Shown here: piece by piece, positions 24,336 through 36,164 of the stretch
How positions within the stretch are numbered: the first letter of the stretch is position 1
Layout: each line of letters starts with the position of its first letter
Assembly (NCBI GenBank): GCA_029582155.1
Contig: CM055901.1
Location: forward strand, 41,255,616 to 41,319,615
Direction of reading: 5' to 3'
Source of the DNA: Panopea generosa
Taxonomy: Eukaryota; Mollusca; Bivalvia; Adapedonta; Hiatellidae
Length of the DNA stretch: 64,000 bases
The notes under the pieces: generated by a model
The model's input: only the letters and a program-made list of their open reading frames with translations
The model's database searches: none
Told to the model about the DNA's origin: nothing
Program-made: the position numbers and the translations under genes

Positions 24336-26172
24336 GTAACTGTATATAACCATATAGGTAACTGTATATAACCATATATGTAACTGTACATAACTATAAA
24401 TGTAACTGTATATAACCATATATGTAACTGTACATAACTATAAATGTAACTGTATATAACCATATATGTAACTGTACATAACTATAAATGTAACTGTATA
24501 TAACCATATATGTAACTGTACATAACTATAAATGTAACTGTATATAACCATCTATGGAACTGTACATAACCATATATGTAACTGCAAAAAGAAGTATATA
24601 CCCATATATGTAACTGTACATAACCATATATGTAACTGTATATACCCATATATGTAATTGTATATACCCATAGATGTAACTGTATATACCCATAGATGTA
24701 ACTGTATATACCCTTATATGTAACTGTATATACCTATATATGTAACTGCAAAAAGCTGTATATACCCATATATGTAACTGTATATAGCCATAGATGTAAC
24801 TGTATATACCGATAGATGTAACTGTATATACCCTTATATGTAACTGTATATACCCATATATGTAACTGTATATACATCGATAGATGTAACTGTATATACC
24901 CTTATATATATCTGTATATACCCATATATGTAACTGTATGTATCAATAGATGTAACTGTATATACCCATATATGTAACTGCAAAAAGCTGTATATACCCA
25001 TATATGTAACTCTACATAAACATATATGTAACTGTATATACCCATAGATGTAACTGTATACACCCATAGATGTAACTTTATATACCCTTATATGTAACTG
25101 TATATACCCGTATATGTAACTGTATATAACCATTTATGTAACTGCATATAACCATATATGTAACTGTACATAACCATATATGTAACTGTATATAACCATC
25201 TATGTAACTGTATATACCCATATATGTAACTGCAAAAAGCTGTATATACCCATATATGTAACTGTATATAGCCATAGATGTAACTGTATATACCTATAGA
25301 TGTAACTGTTTATACCCTTATATGTAACTGTATATACCTATAGATGTAACTGTATATACCCATAGATGAAACTGTATATACCCATAGATGTAACTTTATA
25401 TACCCTTATATGTAACTGTATATACCCATAGATGTAACTGTATATACCCATAGATGTAACTGTATATACCCTTATATTTAACTGTATATACCCATATATG
25501 TAACTGTATATACCAATAGATGTAACTGTTTATACCCTTATATGTAACTGTATATACCTATAGATGTAACTGTATATACCCATAGATGTAACTGTATATA
25601 CCCATAGATGTAACTGTTGATACCCTTATTTTTAACTGCAAAAAGCTGTATATATCCATATATGTAATTGTATATATCCATATATGTAACTGCATATAAC
25701 CATATATGTAACTGTTCATAACCATAAATGTAACTGTACATAGATGTATATGTAACTGCACATAGGTAACTATGTAACTGTATATACCCATATATGTAAC
25801 TGTATATACCCATATATGTAACTGTATATAACCATATATGTAACTGTATGTACCCATATATATGTAACTGCACATAACCATATATGTAACTACATATACC
25901 CATTTATGCAACTGCATATAACCATATATGTAACTGTATATACTCATATATGTAACTGTACATAACCATATATGTAACTGTACATAACAATATATGTATC
26001 TGTACAGAACCATATATGTAACTGTACATAGATGTATATGTAACTGTACATAGGTAAATATGTAACTGTATGTAACCATATATGTAACTATACATAGATA
26101 AATATGTAACTGTATGTAACCATATATGTAACTGTACATAGATGTATATGTAACTGTTCATAGGTAAATAAT
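24336..26172. repeat. 22-bp minisatellite array (about 83 units), main block
   Basis: The unit is about ATGTAACTGTATATACCCAT plus AT. Variants change ACCCAT/AACCAT/ACCTAT/ACATAG, and some copies carry a 'GCAAAAAGC' insertion. Long minus-strand frames with a YSYIYGYIQLHIWVYTVTYMGI-type reading are a by-product: three units of 22 bp give a 22-residue cycle. Confidence 0.96.
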
Positions 26173-26263
26173 GAATGAATGGGGTTTTACGGCGTACCAA
26201 CACATTATAAGTTATTCGACGCCAATAGGAAGGAAGATTCCAGGTTCACTCTACTAATACAAA
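26173..26263. mobile_element. SINE-like fragment, left part
   Basis: 'GAATGAATGGGGTTTTACGG' followed by 'CGTACCAACACATTATAAG' and 'TATTCGACGCC' matches, from memory, the start of a widespread mollusc SINE-like repeat (GGGTTTTACGCCGCAC...). It stops where the family A element begins; a possible right part lies at 28080-28285. Confidence 0.4.
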
Positions 26264-27959
26264 AACAAGAGGCCCAAGAGGGCCTGAGGACGCTCTACTG
26301 ACTCATAGTGGCCATAGCACTTTTTGAAATTCTACTATGCAATAGAAACATCGGGGTGGGGTCAATTTTAACTCTAGGGACATCATTTGAACAAATGTAA
26401 CAAAACTATAGTTGCTCATCATTACTACATAGACATTTTGAAAATCTGTTGGACCGTTCATGAGAAGATTTTTTAAGTTATGGACTATTTTTAGTAATGG
26501 CAGCCATCTTGAATTTTAGATAGAAAAAATAAATCTTTTGTATAGTCTCCTTTGCAATAGAAACATCCATGTGAAATTTCAGTTTAACTGGCCTAGTGGT
26601 TTCAAAATAAATAAAAAAAAAAGCGAATTTTCTGTTTTCCCACAGTATCCCTTTGTAAAATTCTAAGTCCCCTTACAGGGCCCCTATATATTTTAGCCCC
26701 TAAATTGTTATCCGCAATCAAACCCCTACACTTAGAGATTATTTATATCAAATATGTACAAATATGACATACCGGTTCTTAAGAAAACAATTTTACTAAT
26801 TCCCAATTTGTACCCTTTTGGGGCCCCTCCTGACCCCTTAAGACATAGGAACCCAGTAATTTAAAAACATCTTAACCTCCTTTACCTAACAATGCTTTAG
26901 TGAAGATATAGGCAAAATTATTTCCATTTAAAAAAAAATAAAAAAAATATTATACTGACATGTTTCCCCTAATTGAACTCTCGGGGCAGGGTCAATTTTA
27001 ACCCTAGGGACACAACTTGAACAAATCTAACAGAACTATAGTTGCTCATCATTACTACATAAACATTTTGAAAATCTGTTAGGCCGTTCATGAGAAGAAG
27101 ATTTTTTAAGTTTTGGACTATTTTTAGTAATGGTGGCCATCTTGAATTTCAGATAAAAAAAAAAATCTTCTGTATAGTCTCCTATGCAATAGAAACACCC
27201 ATTTGAAGTTTCAGTTTAATTGGCCTAGTGGTTTCAGAATAAATGAAAGAAAAAGAGAATTTTCTGTTTTCCCATAGTATCCCTATGTAAAATTCTAAGT
27301 CCCCTTACAGGGCCCCTATAAATTTTAGCCCATTAATTCTTATCTGCAATCAAACCCCTACACATAGGGATAATTTATGCAAACTATGAACAAATCTGAC
27401 ATACCGGTTCTTAAGAAAACAAATTTAGTAATTCCCAATTTTTACCCTTTTGGGGCCCCTCCTGACCCCTTAAGACAGTGGAACACAGTCATTTTTACAA
27501 ATCGGAACCTCCTTCACCAAACAATGCTTCTGTGAAGATATAGGCAAAATCATTTCCATTTTAAAAAAAAATAAAAAAAAATATTATAATGATATGTGTC
27601 CCCTAATTGAACCCTTGGGGTGGGGTCATATTTAATCCTAGGGACATCATTTGAACAAATCTAACAAAACTATAGTTGGTCATCATTACTACATAAACAT
27701 TTTGAAAATCTGTTGGGCCGTTCATGAGAAGAAGATTTTTTAAGTTTTGGACTATTTTTAGTAATGGCGGCCATCTTGAATTTCAGATATAAAAAAAAAT
27801 CTTCTGTATAGTCTCCTTTGCAATAGAAATACCCATGTGAAGTTTCAGTTTAATTGGCCTAGTGGTTTCAGAGAAAGTGCTGCTAACAGACGACAGACGA
27901 CAGACGACAGACAACGCGCCATCGCATAAGCACTTCTGGCCTTTGGCCAGTAGAGCTAA
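26264..27959 (+). mobile_element. Dispersed element family A, second long copy
   Basis: It starts AACAAGAGGCCCAAGAGGGC and ends TTTGGCCAGTAGAGCTAA. It has the same three-part body as 15067-16734: units start near 26351, 26983 and 27609, a spacing of about 630 bp, and complete units end in A-rich tracts. The 5' subterminal GCTCTACTG opposes 3' CAGTAGAGC. (GACGACA)n lies near 27885-27915. No protein is encoded. It interrupts a SINE-like repeat, which itself interrupts the 22-bp array. Confidence 0.85.
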
Positions 27960-28294
27960 CAACGAATTAACATACAGATTAAAAAAATACATCAACAAAT
28001 GAATATGCAGAATGAACCTAGAACCTTGATACCTGCATAACTGCAGAGTTTCAGCAAATTCAATTGTATTACTCAATTTGTTGCTTCTTACGACATGCAT
28101 AAGCCACAGTGATCCTATTCTTGCCATCACTCATGGCTCCCTAGAACCACACAGGGGTTGATAATTTAACCACCATAGTGAACATTACAAAAAATGATAA
28201 AATGAACATGACACCCATTCGGAGGATTCCTACCCCTCTGCAGAGATTGACAAGGATTCTATTCTTAGCCGGAACAACACGGGCTATAGGTAAA
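27960..28294. mobile_element. Spacer and possible right part of the SINE-like fragment
   Basis: 'CTTCTTACGACATGCATAAG' (near 28085) and 'ATTCTATTCTTAGCCGGAAC' (near 28256) resemble, from memory, the conserved 3' region of a common mollusc SINE-like repeat whose left part may be at 26173-26263. The bases from 27960 to about 28080 are unassigned. Confidence 0.35.
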
Positions 28295-28560
28295 CAAGTC
28301 ATTGTATATAACAATATATGTAACTGTACATATCCATATTTGTAACTGTACATAACCATATATGTAACTGTACATAGATGTATATGTAACTGTACATAGG
28401 TAAATATGTAACTGTATGTAACCATAACTATACATAGATGAATATGTACTGTCAATATGTAACTGTATGTAACCATATACGTAACTGTACATAGATAAAT
28501 ATGTAACTATATGTAACTGTACATAGTTGTATATGTAACTGTACAAAGCTGCATATAGCA
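28295..28560. repeat. 22-bp minisatellite, displaced block
   Basis: Units such as TATGTAACTGTACATAACCA continue the array that ends at 26172, with the same ACATAGATG/ACATAGGTAA variants seen at the right end of the main block. About 12 units. The two blocks are one array split by inserted elements. Confidence 0.9.
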
Positions 28561-29155
28561 TATTAAATTATAAGTAACTGTACATATAACTCCATTATAT
28601 AACTTGTACACACATCTCTTTTCAGATTCAATGTTTAGTTAAATACTTAGACTGATTCAGGTTTCCTCATTATAATAGTAACAACTGTATAATTCCAGAC
28701 AAATACGGTCCAGTGTGAATACATCAATCTTCCAACTGTATAATTCCAGACAAATATAATTTCCCAAACAAGGTCCAGTGTGAATACATCAATCTTCCAA
28801 CTGGTTTAATTCAAACCAGATTTTGAACATGGCTTCTAACAATGTATATATATATGTAATTTGGAAAACACCCATATGACCCAGTTTTGTAACGCTATCA
28901 TAATATTATTTAAATATTTTAATAAAGTTTAAGTTTTAAAACTGAACAATACAAGAGTAACTCTCTGTATAAATTAACAATCCTGGTATGTCAATTTGCC
29001 AGTTTTTTATGACATGAATGTTTTAAACAAAAGCCATCTTTAAGATCATCTATATTTGATAACAAACAACTCAGCACAAAGGGTGTCTGCCAAAACATAA
29101 CAAGTTTTAATGATGACATCAAAATACTGACAAATCCAAATTTTGGTTTGAAGCC
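28561..29155. other. Intron 2 spacer with one short direct duplication
   Basis: 'CAACTGTATAATTCCAGACAAATA' followed by '(A)GGTCCAGTGTGAATACATCA' occurs twice (near 28683 and 28735). The rest is featureless. Confidence 0.6.
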
Positions 29156-29710
29156 GATCTAGGCAGCTAACAAAACACCTGTTTGGGTAAGGTAAACCTG
29201 TTTCACCCCACCAGCTAACAAAACACCTGTTTGGGTAAGGTAAACCTGTTTCAACCCATCAGCTAACAAAACACCTGTTTGGGTAAGGTAAACCTGTTTC
29301 ACCCCACCAGCTAACAAAACACCTGTTTGGGTAAGGTAAACCTGTTTCACCCCACCAGCTAACAAAACGCCTGTTTGGTTAAGGTAAACCTGTTTCACCC
29401 CACCAGCTAACAAAACACCTGTTTGGGTAAGGTAAACCTGTTTCACCCCACCAGCTAACAAAACACCTGTTTGGGTAAGGTAAACCTGTTTCACCCCACC
29501 AGCTAACAAAACACCTGTTTGGGTAAGGTAAACCTGTTTCACCCCACCAGCTAACAAAACACCTGTTTGGGTAAGGTAAACCTGTTTCACCCCACCAGCT
29601 AACAAAACACCTGTTTGGGTAAGGTAAACCTGTTTCACCCCACCAGCTAACAAAACACCTGTTTTGGGTAAGGTAAACCTGCTCCACCCCACCACCCACC
29701 AGCTAACAAA
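29156..29710. repeat. 48-bp minisatellite, about 11 copies
   Basis: The unit is CAGCTAACAAAACACCTGTT then TGGGTAAGGTAAACCTGTTT then CACCCCAC. Copies are nearly identical. Since 48 is a multiple of three, the minus strand stays open (29159-29812) with a 16-residue repeat like TGVLLAGGVKQVYLTQ. I regard the frame as spurious: there is no splice context or non-repetitive domain. Confidence 0.96.
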
Positions 29711-31345
29711 ACACCCCACCAACTTTTTCCCTTTTGACTCACAAAGGACATGTGTACAGTTTGGGTATAATCCAACCTCCTTGCCTCTCATAATACTTTT
29801 GATAAAAAACACACAATGTATTTGGTTAGGTTACCATAATTATGTGTATACCGGTACATACATATGTATTTACATTTTATAAGGTATGAAATCCAAAAAT
29901 ATCAAAGAATACTATTAAAACGAAAAAAAGTGTTGATTTTACCTTTTGGTAATTTTCTTTCGATCATTTTATCATTTAGAAATTTGTAAACTACTCATAT
30001 AACATCCACTAAGGAGTAAATAAGACTGAATAATGTAAATGATTACTTCAACATAAATCTTCCCTGTTTGACTGCAAGACACCTGGGGCTATAACTGTCA
30101 CATGTATACCAATGTACATGTGCAGGGTAATTAAACACGAAGGATCATCCACGTAAGTGCCGGATATAAATCTTTGATGTATACAGTACAAATCAACAAA
30201 ATGCCTAAGTCATATAATCTAAACTGATATTTTTAATTACAGCACTGTGTATGTTTGTAGTACATGTCTGCTGGCCTTTAAAAGCACCCTGAGTAAAGGG
30301 CTGATTTAGAAAAAGATGTTGTATAAAATTTAAAATCAGAAAGTTTAGTTTTCATTAAAATATAGAGACATTTTCTTTCTGATTGACCAATCCTTTCACT
30401 GTTACATAATAGACATTTTTAAACAGTCAAAATATTGATTAAATTAAACCTATTTTAATTGATGAAATACTGATAAATATTACCAGCTATATCCATACAT
30501 ATCCGACAAGTTAAGACATTATGAAACGTTGACATTGATGCAACACTGACCCACCTCTGTTCAACACTGGCTGGAGAACGAGCACGGCACTGGACGAGTA
30601 AATCTTAGTAGGTTCAAAATCCATCATATCAGCCGACATATAAGCAAGACACTTTAAGCATGCAGTGTACTAATACACAGCATACACAATCAAATTTGCT
30701 GAAAAATATCCAGAAGAAAAATAAGATCGTCAGCAGAAAACAATTTGGCAAGTAAATAGTTCCATCCCAACAACTGAAGAATTTTAAAACATCAATATGT
30801 CTGTATCCCACGCACAAGATTCTTTTAAAAACAGTTTTTGTGCAAGTGTGTAAAAATTGTCAGTTTTAAAACTGTGTAATAAGAACACAAGTTTATTTAA
30901 TAATATTTAAATGAAATCCTTTAATTTATCATCAAGTTCTTTATCTCTAGCAAGTTTATCCAGCACTACCTAACTGGAGACCATTAACTGTTCACAAATG
31001 TCAGTCTGTCAAAATGATGAGACCAATTAATCAGCTACAGTATATTATAGGGTACTGCAGTATGAGGTTCTGATGGTCAAGTTCCAAGTTTAACCCCCAG
31101 ACACCTGACCTAAGTCAATTATCAACTTAACTATCTCCCCTGGTGCTGAAAGTTTGGATATTATCATAGATACCAGACTAAAGTTGACAATAACCACCCA
31201 ACAGTTGTCCACTAAATAGATAATGAATTTGATAGGTATTACTACATACAGTGATATCCATTCGACCAAAGTATAACATCTGCTTCTTCCTAATACCCTA
31301 CAAGTAAATTATTTGAATCTATTTTTTACTTGTGGAGATGGGAAG
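29711..31345. other. Intron 2 sequence, no feature recognised
   Basis: Unique-looking AT-rich DNA. No exon with matching splice sites was seen on the gene strand. Confidence 0.5.
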
Positions 31346-31457
31346 TGCTTGAGTACTGGTTAACCTTTCAGGATCCCAGGAAAGAGTGGTTAGGTTAATT
31401 GATCATCTGTTAGCCCTCAATGGCATAAAAATGATGTTAAATATTCAATTGAATCTA
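31346..31457 (+). mobile_element. tRNA-derived SINE, copy 2 (5'-truncated)
   Basis: 'TTGAGTACTGGTTAACCTTT', 'GATCATCTGTTAGCCCTC' and 'GGCATAAAAATGATGTTAAATATTCAATTGAAT' match the body and 3' end of the SINE seen on the minus strand at 18021, 45953 and 48513. Only about 110 bases of the 3' part are present. Confidence 0.7.
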
Positions 31458-32203
31458 CTTTTGAAACTCCAATGGAATGACTTTTTGTATAGTATGATGT
31501 AACACAAATTTATTTTATCACTGTTATTTTTTCACCAAAATCAATCTCACTTTAATTTTAGATATTTGAAGAAAAGTGTCTTCATTTACATTTCTGATAA
31601 TTTCACACACGTTTCCTTTCTCAATCCACACAACTCCAGTATGAAACACAGCATTGCTTTCTTGTTTTAAATGTTTCTTATGTATATTCTACTAATGACA
31701 AGTTTTCTATTATGTTACACATATCCATATTTGAGATGAAGGATGCCCTACATGAGAGATGTCACGACTTCCATATGTTTTACAACAATGCAGGGCAAAT
31801 AATTAACCAAAACAATAGCTCATGACACAAACTGTATTTCAATATAGATATACTCTCAGCAAATGCTCCAGGTAATGTACTGGAAACTGTCAAACAAATC
31901 TCAGTTGAAGGATTCACTGATGCATGCATATTTATGATTAAATCTTCAGTTTCAAGTTTTTTTGCATATTATTAAATACCTGCACTATGAGAATGAGTCA
32001 TAAAGATTTGTTGTTGACAGATGATTAAAGAAAATGTTAAATATTTTTTATAATTTGATGAACAATAATCAACATATTGTGTTCTTTATTTTTTTCTTAA
32101 GTGATTTTAATTGCTTACCATTAGTGTGTCTGGTTTTATATAAAATATATTAACATTATTTGTTTTATATTACACATGAAACAAGCCATGCTACATTGTT
32201 ATA
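31458..32203. other. Intron 2 sequence, no feature recognised
   Basis: AT-rich unique sequence. Confidence 0.5.
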
Positions 32204-32470
32204 CAAAACAGGGTTCAGGATAGCAATATAGTCATGATAGAAGTAAGGCCATCAGCCATTTATCTGCTAGATCAGTGGTGTAGCTGCTTTTACGCCACAA
32301 TGCCCAGGCTTGCACATTTTCTTGCGAATGCATGTTTATATCTCCTTGAAATGCCCCCCAGAAAGCAGGAAATGCACCCTTAAAGTTTGTTTTTTCTGGG
32401 GGAGCATACTCCCCCTCCCTCAAACCTGCTTGGCATGTACACCATGTTAGGATCAGCTACATCACTGTAG
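32204..32470 (-). mobile_element. Possible decayed transposon fragment with short palindrome
   Basis: The palindrome GGGGGAGCATACTCCCCC at about 32398-32415 sits in a stretch whose minus-strand reading includes YAPPEKTNFKGAFPAFWGAF, a phrase I associate loosely with transposon-derived repeats. It is short, with no domain I can name. Tentative. Confidence 0.25.
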
Positions 32471-33289
32471 ATGTAGTCCTCATATTTAAATAAGCAACAG
32501 TAACAACAATTTACAACATAACATAAACAAGAACAACTGAAAACATCAGATGTTCTTAAAGAAGGAAGGATATCTGACAGGCAAAGATAACTGACAAAAT
32601 GCAAAGATTAACTAATGCCATCAATGAGAAACAAGGTCCATTGACCTTACAATGAGAAACAATTTACATTTAGAAGTAAATACAATTGTAGCACATAATT
32701 AAAGAAACAAGGGCAACAGTTTCTGATAAGATAAGAAGAAAAAATATTCCATCTAAAAGGAAAGAAAGACCACTATTTTGCAGTAGAAATTGTTCTACAA
32801 TATGAAATACCAGAAAGAAAAAGGAAAGTTCACAACATGAAACAATAGCAGCTGTATGCTTTAAATAACAAACATATAATTAATCTTCAATAAAATATTA
32901 CTTTGCATTGTGTACTGATTTTGTAACTGCCCACATAAATGTCTGACCAACAGTTCAGTACTAGGGCACTTGGACAGATGTAATAAGTGGTAAATCACCG
33001 ACAACATTACACAATATTCTACTACCATTTTCAGTTTCTTCAGCATAAATCAATTATATTCCCCAGGACATGCTTGATGATGATTTTATGACGTAGCAAT
33101 CTTATCTACATAAAGAGACAAGAAAACAGTTTATTGCTTTACTACATTTATGTGCAGGAGAGACAAGACAGGTACTCATGTCTAGACACATATTTATGAT
33201 ACATCTGACATCTCCTAATAAAACACAAACACTCAAAACTGTCACCTAACCAAAGGGTAAACTGCAAATGTATTTTTAAGTACATTGTT
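32471..33289. other. Intron 2 sequence, no feature recognised
   Basis: AT-rich unique sequence before the 81/96-bp array. Confidence 0.5.
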
Positions 33290-34365
33290 TCTGATGTATG
33301 CCATAAAACAGCCCACTGTCAGTCCATCCCTAGTGCCACAATAAAGGCCAGAGTGTGCAAGCTGGAATCCTGATTTCTCTATATACTGTAATATCTCCAT
33401 AGTACTGCCCACTGTCAGTCCATCCTTAGTGCCACGATAAAGCTGGAATCCTGATTTCTCTATATACTGTAATATCTCCATAGTACTGCCCACTGTCAGT
33501 CAATCCCTAGTGCCACGATAAAGCTGGAATCCTGATTTCTCTATATACTGTAATATCTCCATAGTACTGCCCACTGTCAGTCCATCCCTAGTGCCACGAT
33601 AAAGCTGGAATCCTGATTTCTCTATATACTGTAATATCTCCATAGTACTGCCTACTGTCAGTCCATCCCTAGTGCCATGATAAAGCTGGAATCCTGATTT
33701 CTCTATATACTGTAATATCTCCATAGTACTGCCCACTGTCAGTCCATCCCTAGTGCCACAATAAAGGCCAGAGTGTGCAAGCTGGAATCCTGATTTCTCT
33801 ATATACTGCAATATCTCCATAGTACTGCCCACTGTCAGTCCATCCCTAGTGCCACAATAAAGGCCAGAGAATGCAAGCTGGAATCCTGATTTCTCTATAT
33901 ATTGTAATATCTCCATAGTGCTGCCCACTGTCAGTCCATCCCTAGTGCCATGATAAAGCTGGAATCCTGATTTCTCTATATACTGTAATATCTCCATAGT
34001 ACTGCCCACTGTCAGTCCATTCCTAGTGCCACAATAAAGGCCAGAGAATGCAAGCTGGAATCCTGATTTCTCTATATATTATAATATCTCCATAGTACTG
34101 CCCACTGTCAGTCCATACCTAGTGCCACAATAAAGGCCAGAGACTGCAAGCTGGAATCCTGATTTCTCTATATATTGTAATATCTCCATAGTACTGCCCA
34201 CTGTCAGTCCATCTCTAGTGCCACAATAAAGGCCAGAGTGTGCAAGCTGGAATCCTGATTTCTCTATATATTGTAATATCTCCATAGTACTGCCCACTGT
34301 CAGTCCATCCCTAGTGCCATGATAAAGCTGGAATCCTGATTTCTCTATATTGTAATATCTTGTTT
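33290..34365. repeat. Dimorphic 81/96-bp tandem array (about 12 units)
   Basis: The short unit is 81 bp, from GTACTGCCCACTGTCAGTCC to TATACTGTAATATCTCCATA. The long unit is 96 bp, with an extra 15-bp 'GGCCAGAGTGTGCAA'-type piece before GCTGG. Both lengths are multiples of three, so minus-strand frames stay open (33242-33493, 33500-34009, 34079-34297) and read GSTMEILQYIEKSGFQL...GTRDGLTV with or without AHSGLYC. Order of long and short units is irregular. Confidence 0.95.
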
Positions 34366-34695
34366 GATATACATGTATAACTAAACTAAATGTTTAAATC
34401 ACAAAACAATTGACATTTTTCCATGCCATGTACCATCCTGGCAGATATCCTGACAATAAGGAAGCAACAGAGGAATGCATGACTGCTGACAGACTTCATT
34501 ACCTTCTGTAAACAAACATGTCAGTCACACACTATAAATGGGCATGTGTTCAAGATTGCAGTCATTACATGGTTATTTCTAAAAACAAACTACAAAGCTT
34601 TGTACCAAATAAACTGGGCTGTAATGGTGTATACAAGACTTAGATACTAAGAAACAACCAAACATGTACATGTGACAGGGTTCATATTTCTCTTA
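34366..34695. other. Intron 2 spacer, no feature recognised
   Basis: Unique AT-rich sequence. Confidence 0.55.
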
Positions 34696-35270
34696 CACAG
34701 CTAACAACCACAGTTCACCATTCCATACAAACACTTGTACAACAGGGTAACCACAGTTCACCATTCCATACAAACACTCGTACAACAGGGTAACCACAGT
34801 TCACCATTCCATACAAACACTTGTACAACAGGGTAACCACAGTTCACCATTCCATACAAACACTTGTACAACAGGGTAAGCACAGTTCACCATTCCATAC
34901 AAACACTTGTACAGCAGGGTAAGCACAGTTCACCATTCCATACAAACACTTGTACAACAGGATAACCACAGTTAACCATTCCATACAAACACTTGTAAAA
35001 TAAGATAACCACAGTTCACCATTCCATACAAACAGTTCACCATTCCATACAAACACTTGTACAACAGGGTTACCACAGTTAACCATTTCATACAAACACT
35101 CGTACAACAGGGTAACCACAGTTAACCATTCCATACAAACACTTCTACAACAGGGTAACCACAGTTCACCATTCCATACAAACACTTGTACAACAGGGTA
35201 ACCACAGTTCACCATTCCATACAAACACTTGTACAACAGGGTTAACACAGTTCACCATTCCATACAAACA
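34696..35270. repeat. 43-bp minisatellite, about 13 copies
   Basis: The unit is AACCACAGTTCACCATTCCA then TACAAACACTTGTACAACAGGGT. Copies vary at AACC/AAGC and TTCACC/TTAACC. One truncated unit near 35025 shortens the period locally. Confidence 0.95.
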
Positions 35271-36164
35271 GTTCTCAGTTCTGTATTTGAGTTTTCAAAT
35301 CTTGTAGACACCCATTATTGGATAATATAAGTACACTTCGGTTTATTCAAGGAATTATTAAACTGGAGGTCCGCTTAAACATATTTTCATGTAAAATAAC
35401 ATGTTATACTCCTGAAAATTCACTTTTTCTCTTAATTTCGATGTGATACTATATGAGCATGATTTATTTTAATATTGGCACAACATTTAATCTGAGCATG
35501 ATTTATTTTTATATTGGCACAACATTTAATCAAATAATAGTTCACAACATTCGTCAATGTCATGTTAAAAATATTACAACAGTAGTATTCCAGATTTTGA
35601 CCAATGTGGCTTTTACAGAACTATTTATTTCACATTGTACAATTGTTTGGGTAATTAACAAATGCCAAAAAATGGATGAAAATTAAATACAAATGATACA
35701 AAATACAGGACATAATTGATAATCCAGTTATGATATTCATAATTTTCTTGAAAATTTGTATTTCTAGTGCAACGGTCAAGCAACCTGGTGTTATCCAAGT
35801 TTCACAGCACAGAAAGAGAACTAATATCAAAATGTTATCATTACCCATGATGAGCAATATAAATCCATGCCAATAACCTCAGACGGGTAATGTTTTGATC
35901 ATTGCACTCCTCCTCTTACCTTCCAACACAAGCATTAGAAACAACCAGAAAATACTCAATATGTAAAGTAATATTGTAAAGCTGTGCTTTAAGAATAAAT
36001 ATGTTAATAAACATATAATGCAATGCATGTGACATATGGTCCCTATTGATTGGCAGTTGTTTTCTATACAGTAGGCTTAAACCATTGTGGATTCACAGAC
36101 CATGAAACCACATACATGTGGTATATCTAGGATCATTGCATTGGACATATTACTTTACTTAATT
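35271..36164. other. Intron 2 spacer with a 38-bp duplication
   Basis: 'GAGCATGATTTATTTTAATA' plus 'TTGGCACAACATTTAATC' is present twice in tandem (near 35455 and 35493). Otherwise featureless. Confidence 0.6.

Noticed and set aside
29159-29812. A 217-codon minus-strand frame with a 16-residue repeat
   Set aside because: It coincides with the 48-bp array and gains only a short unique tail. No sign of a real exon.
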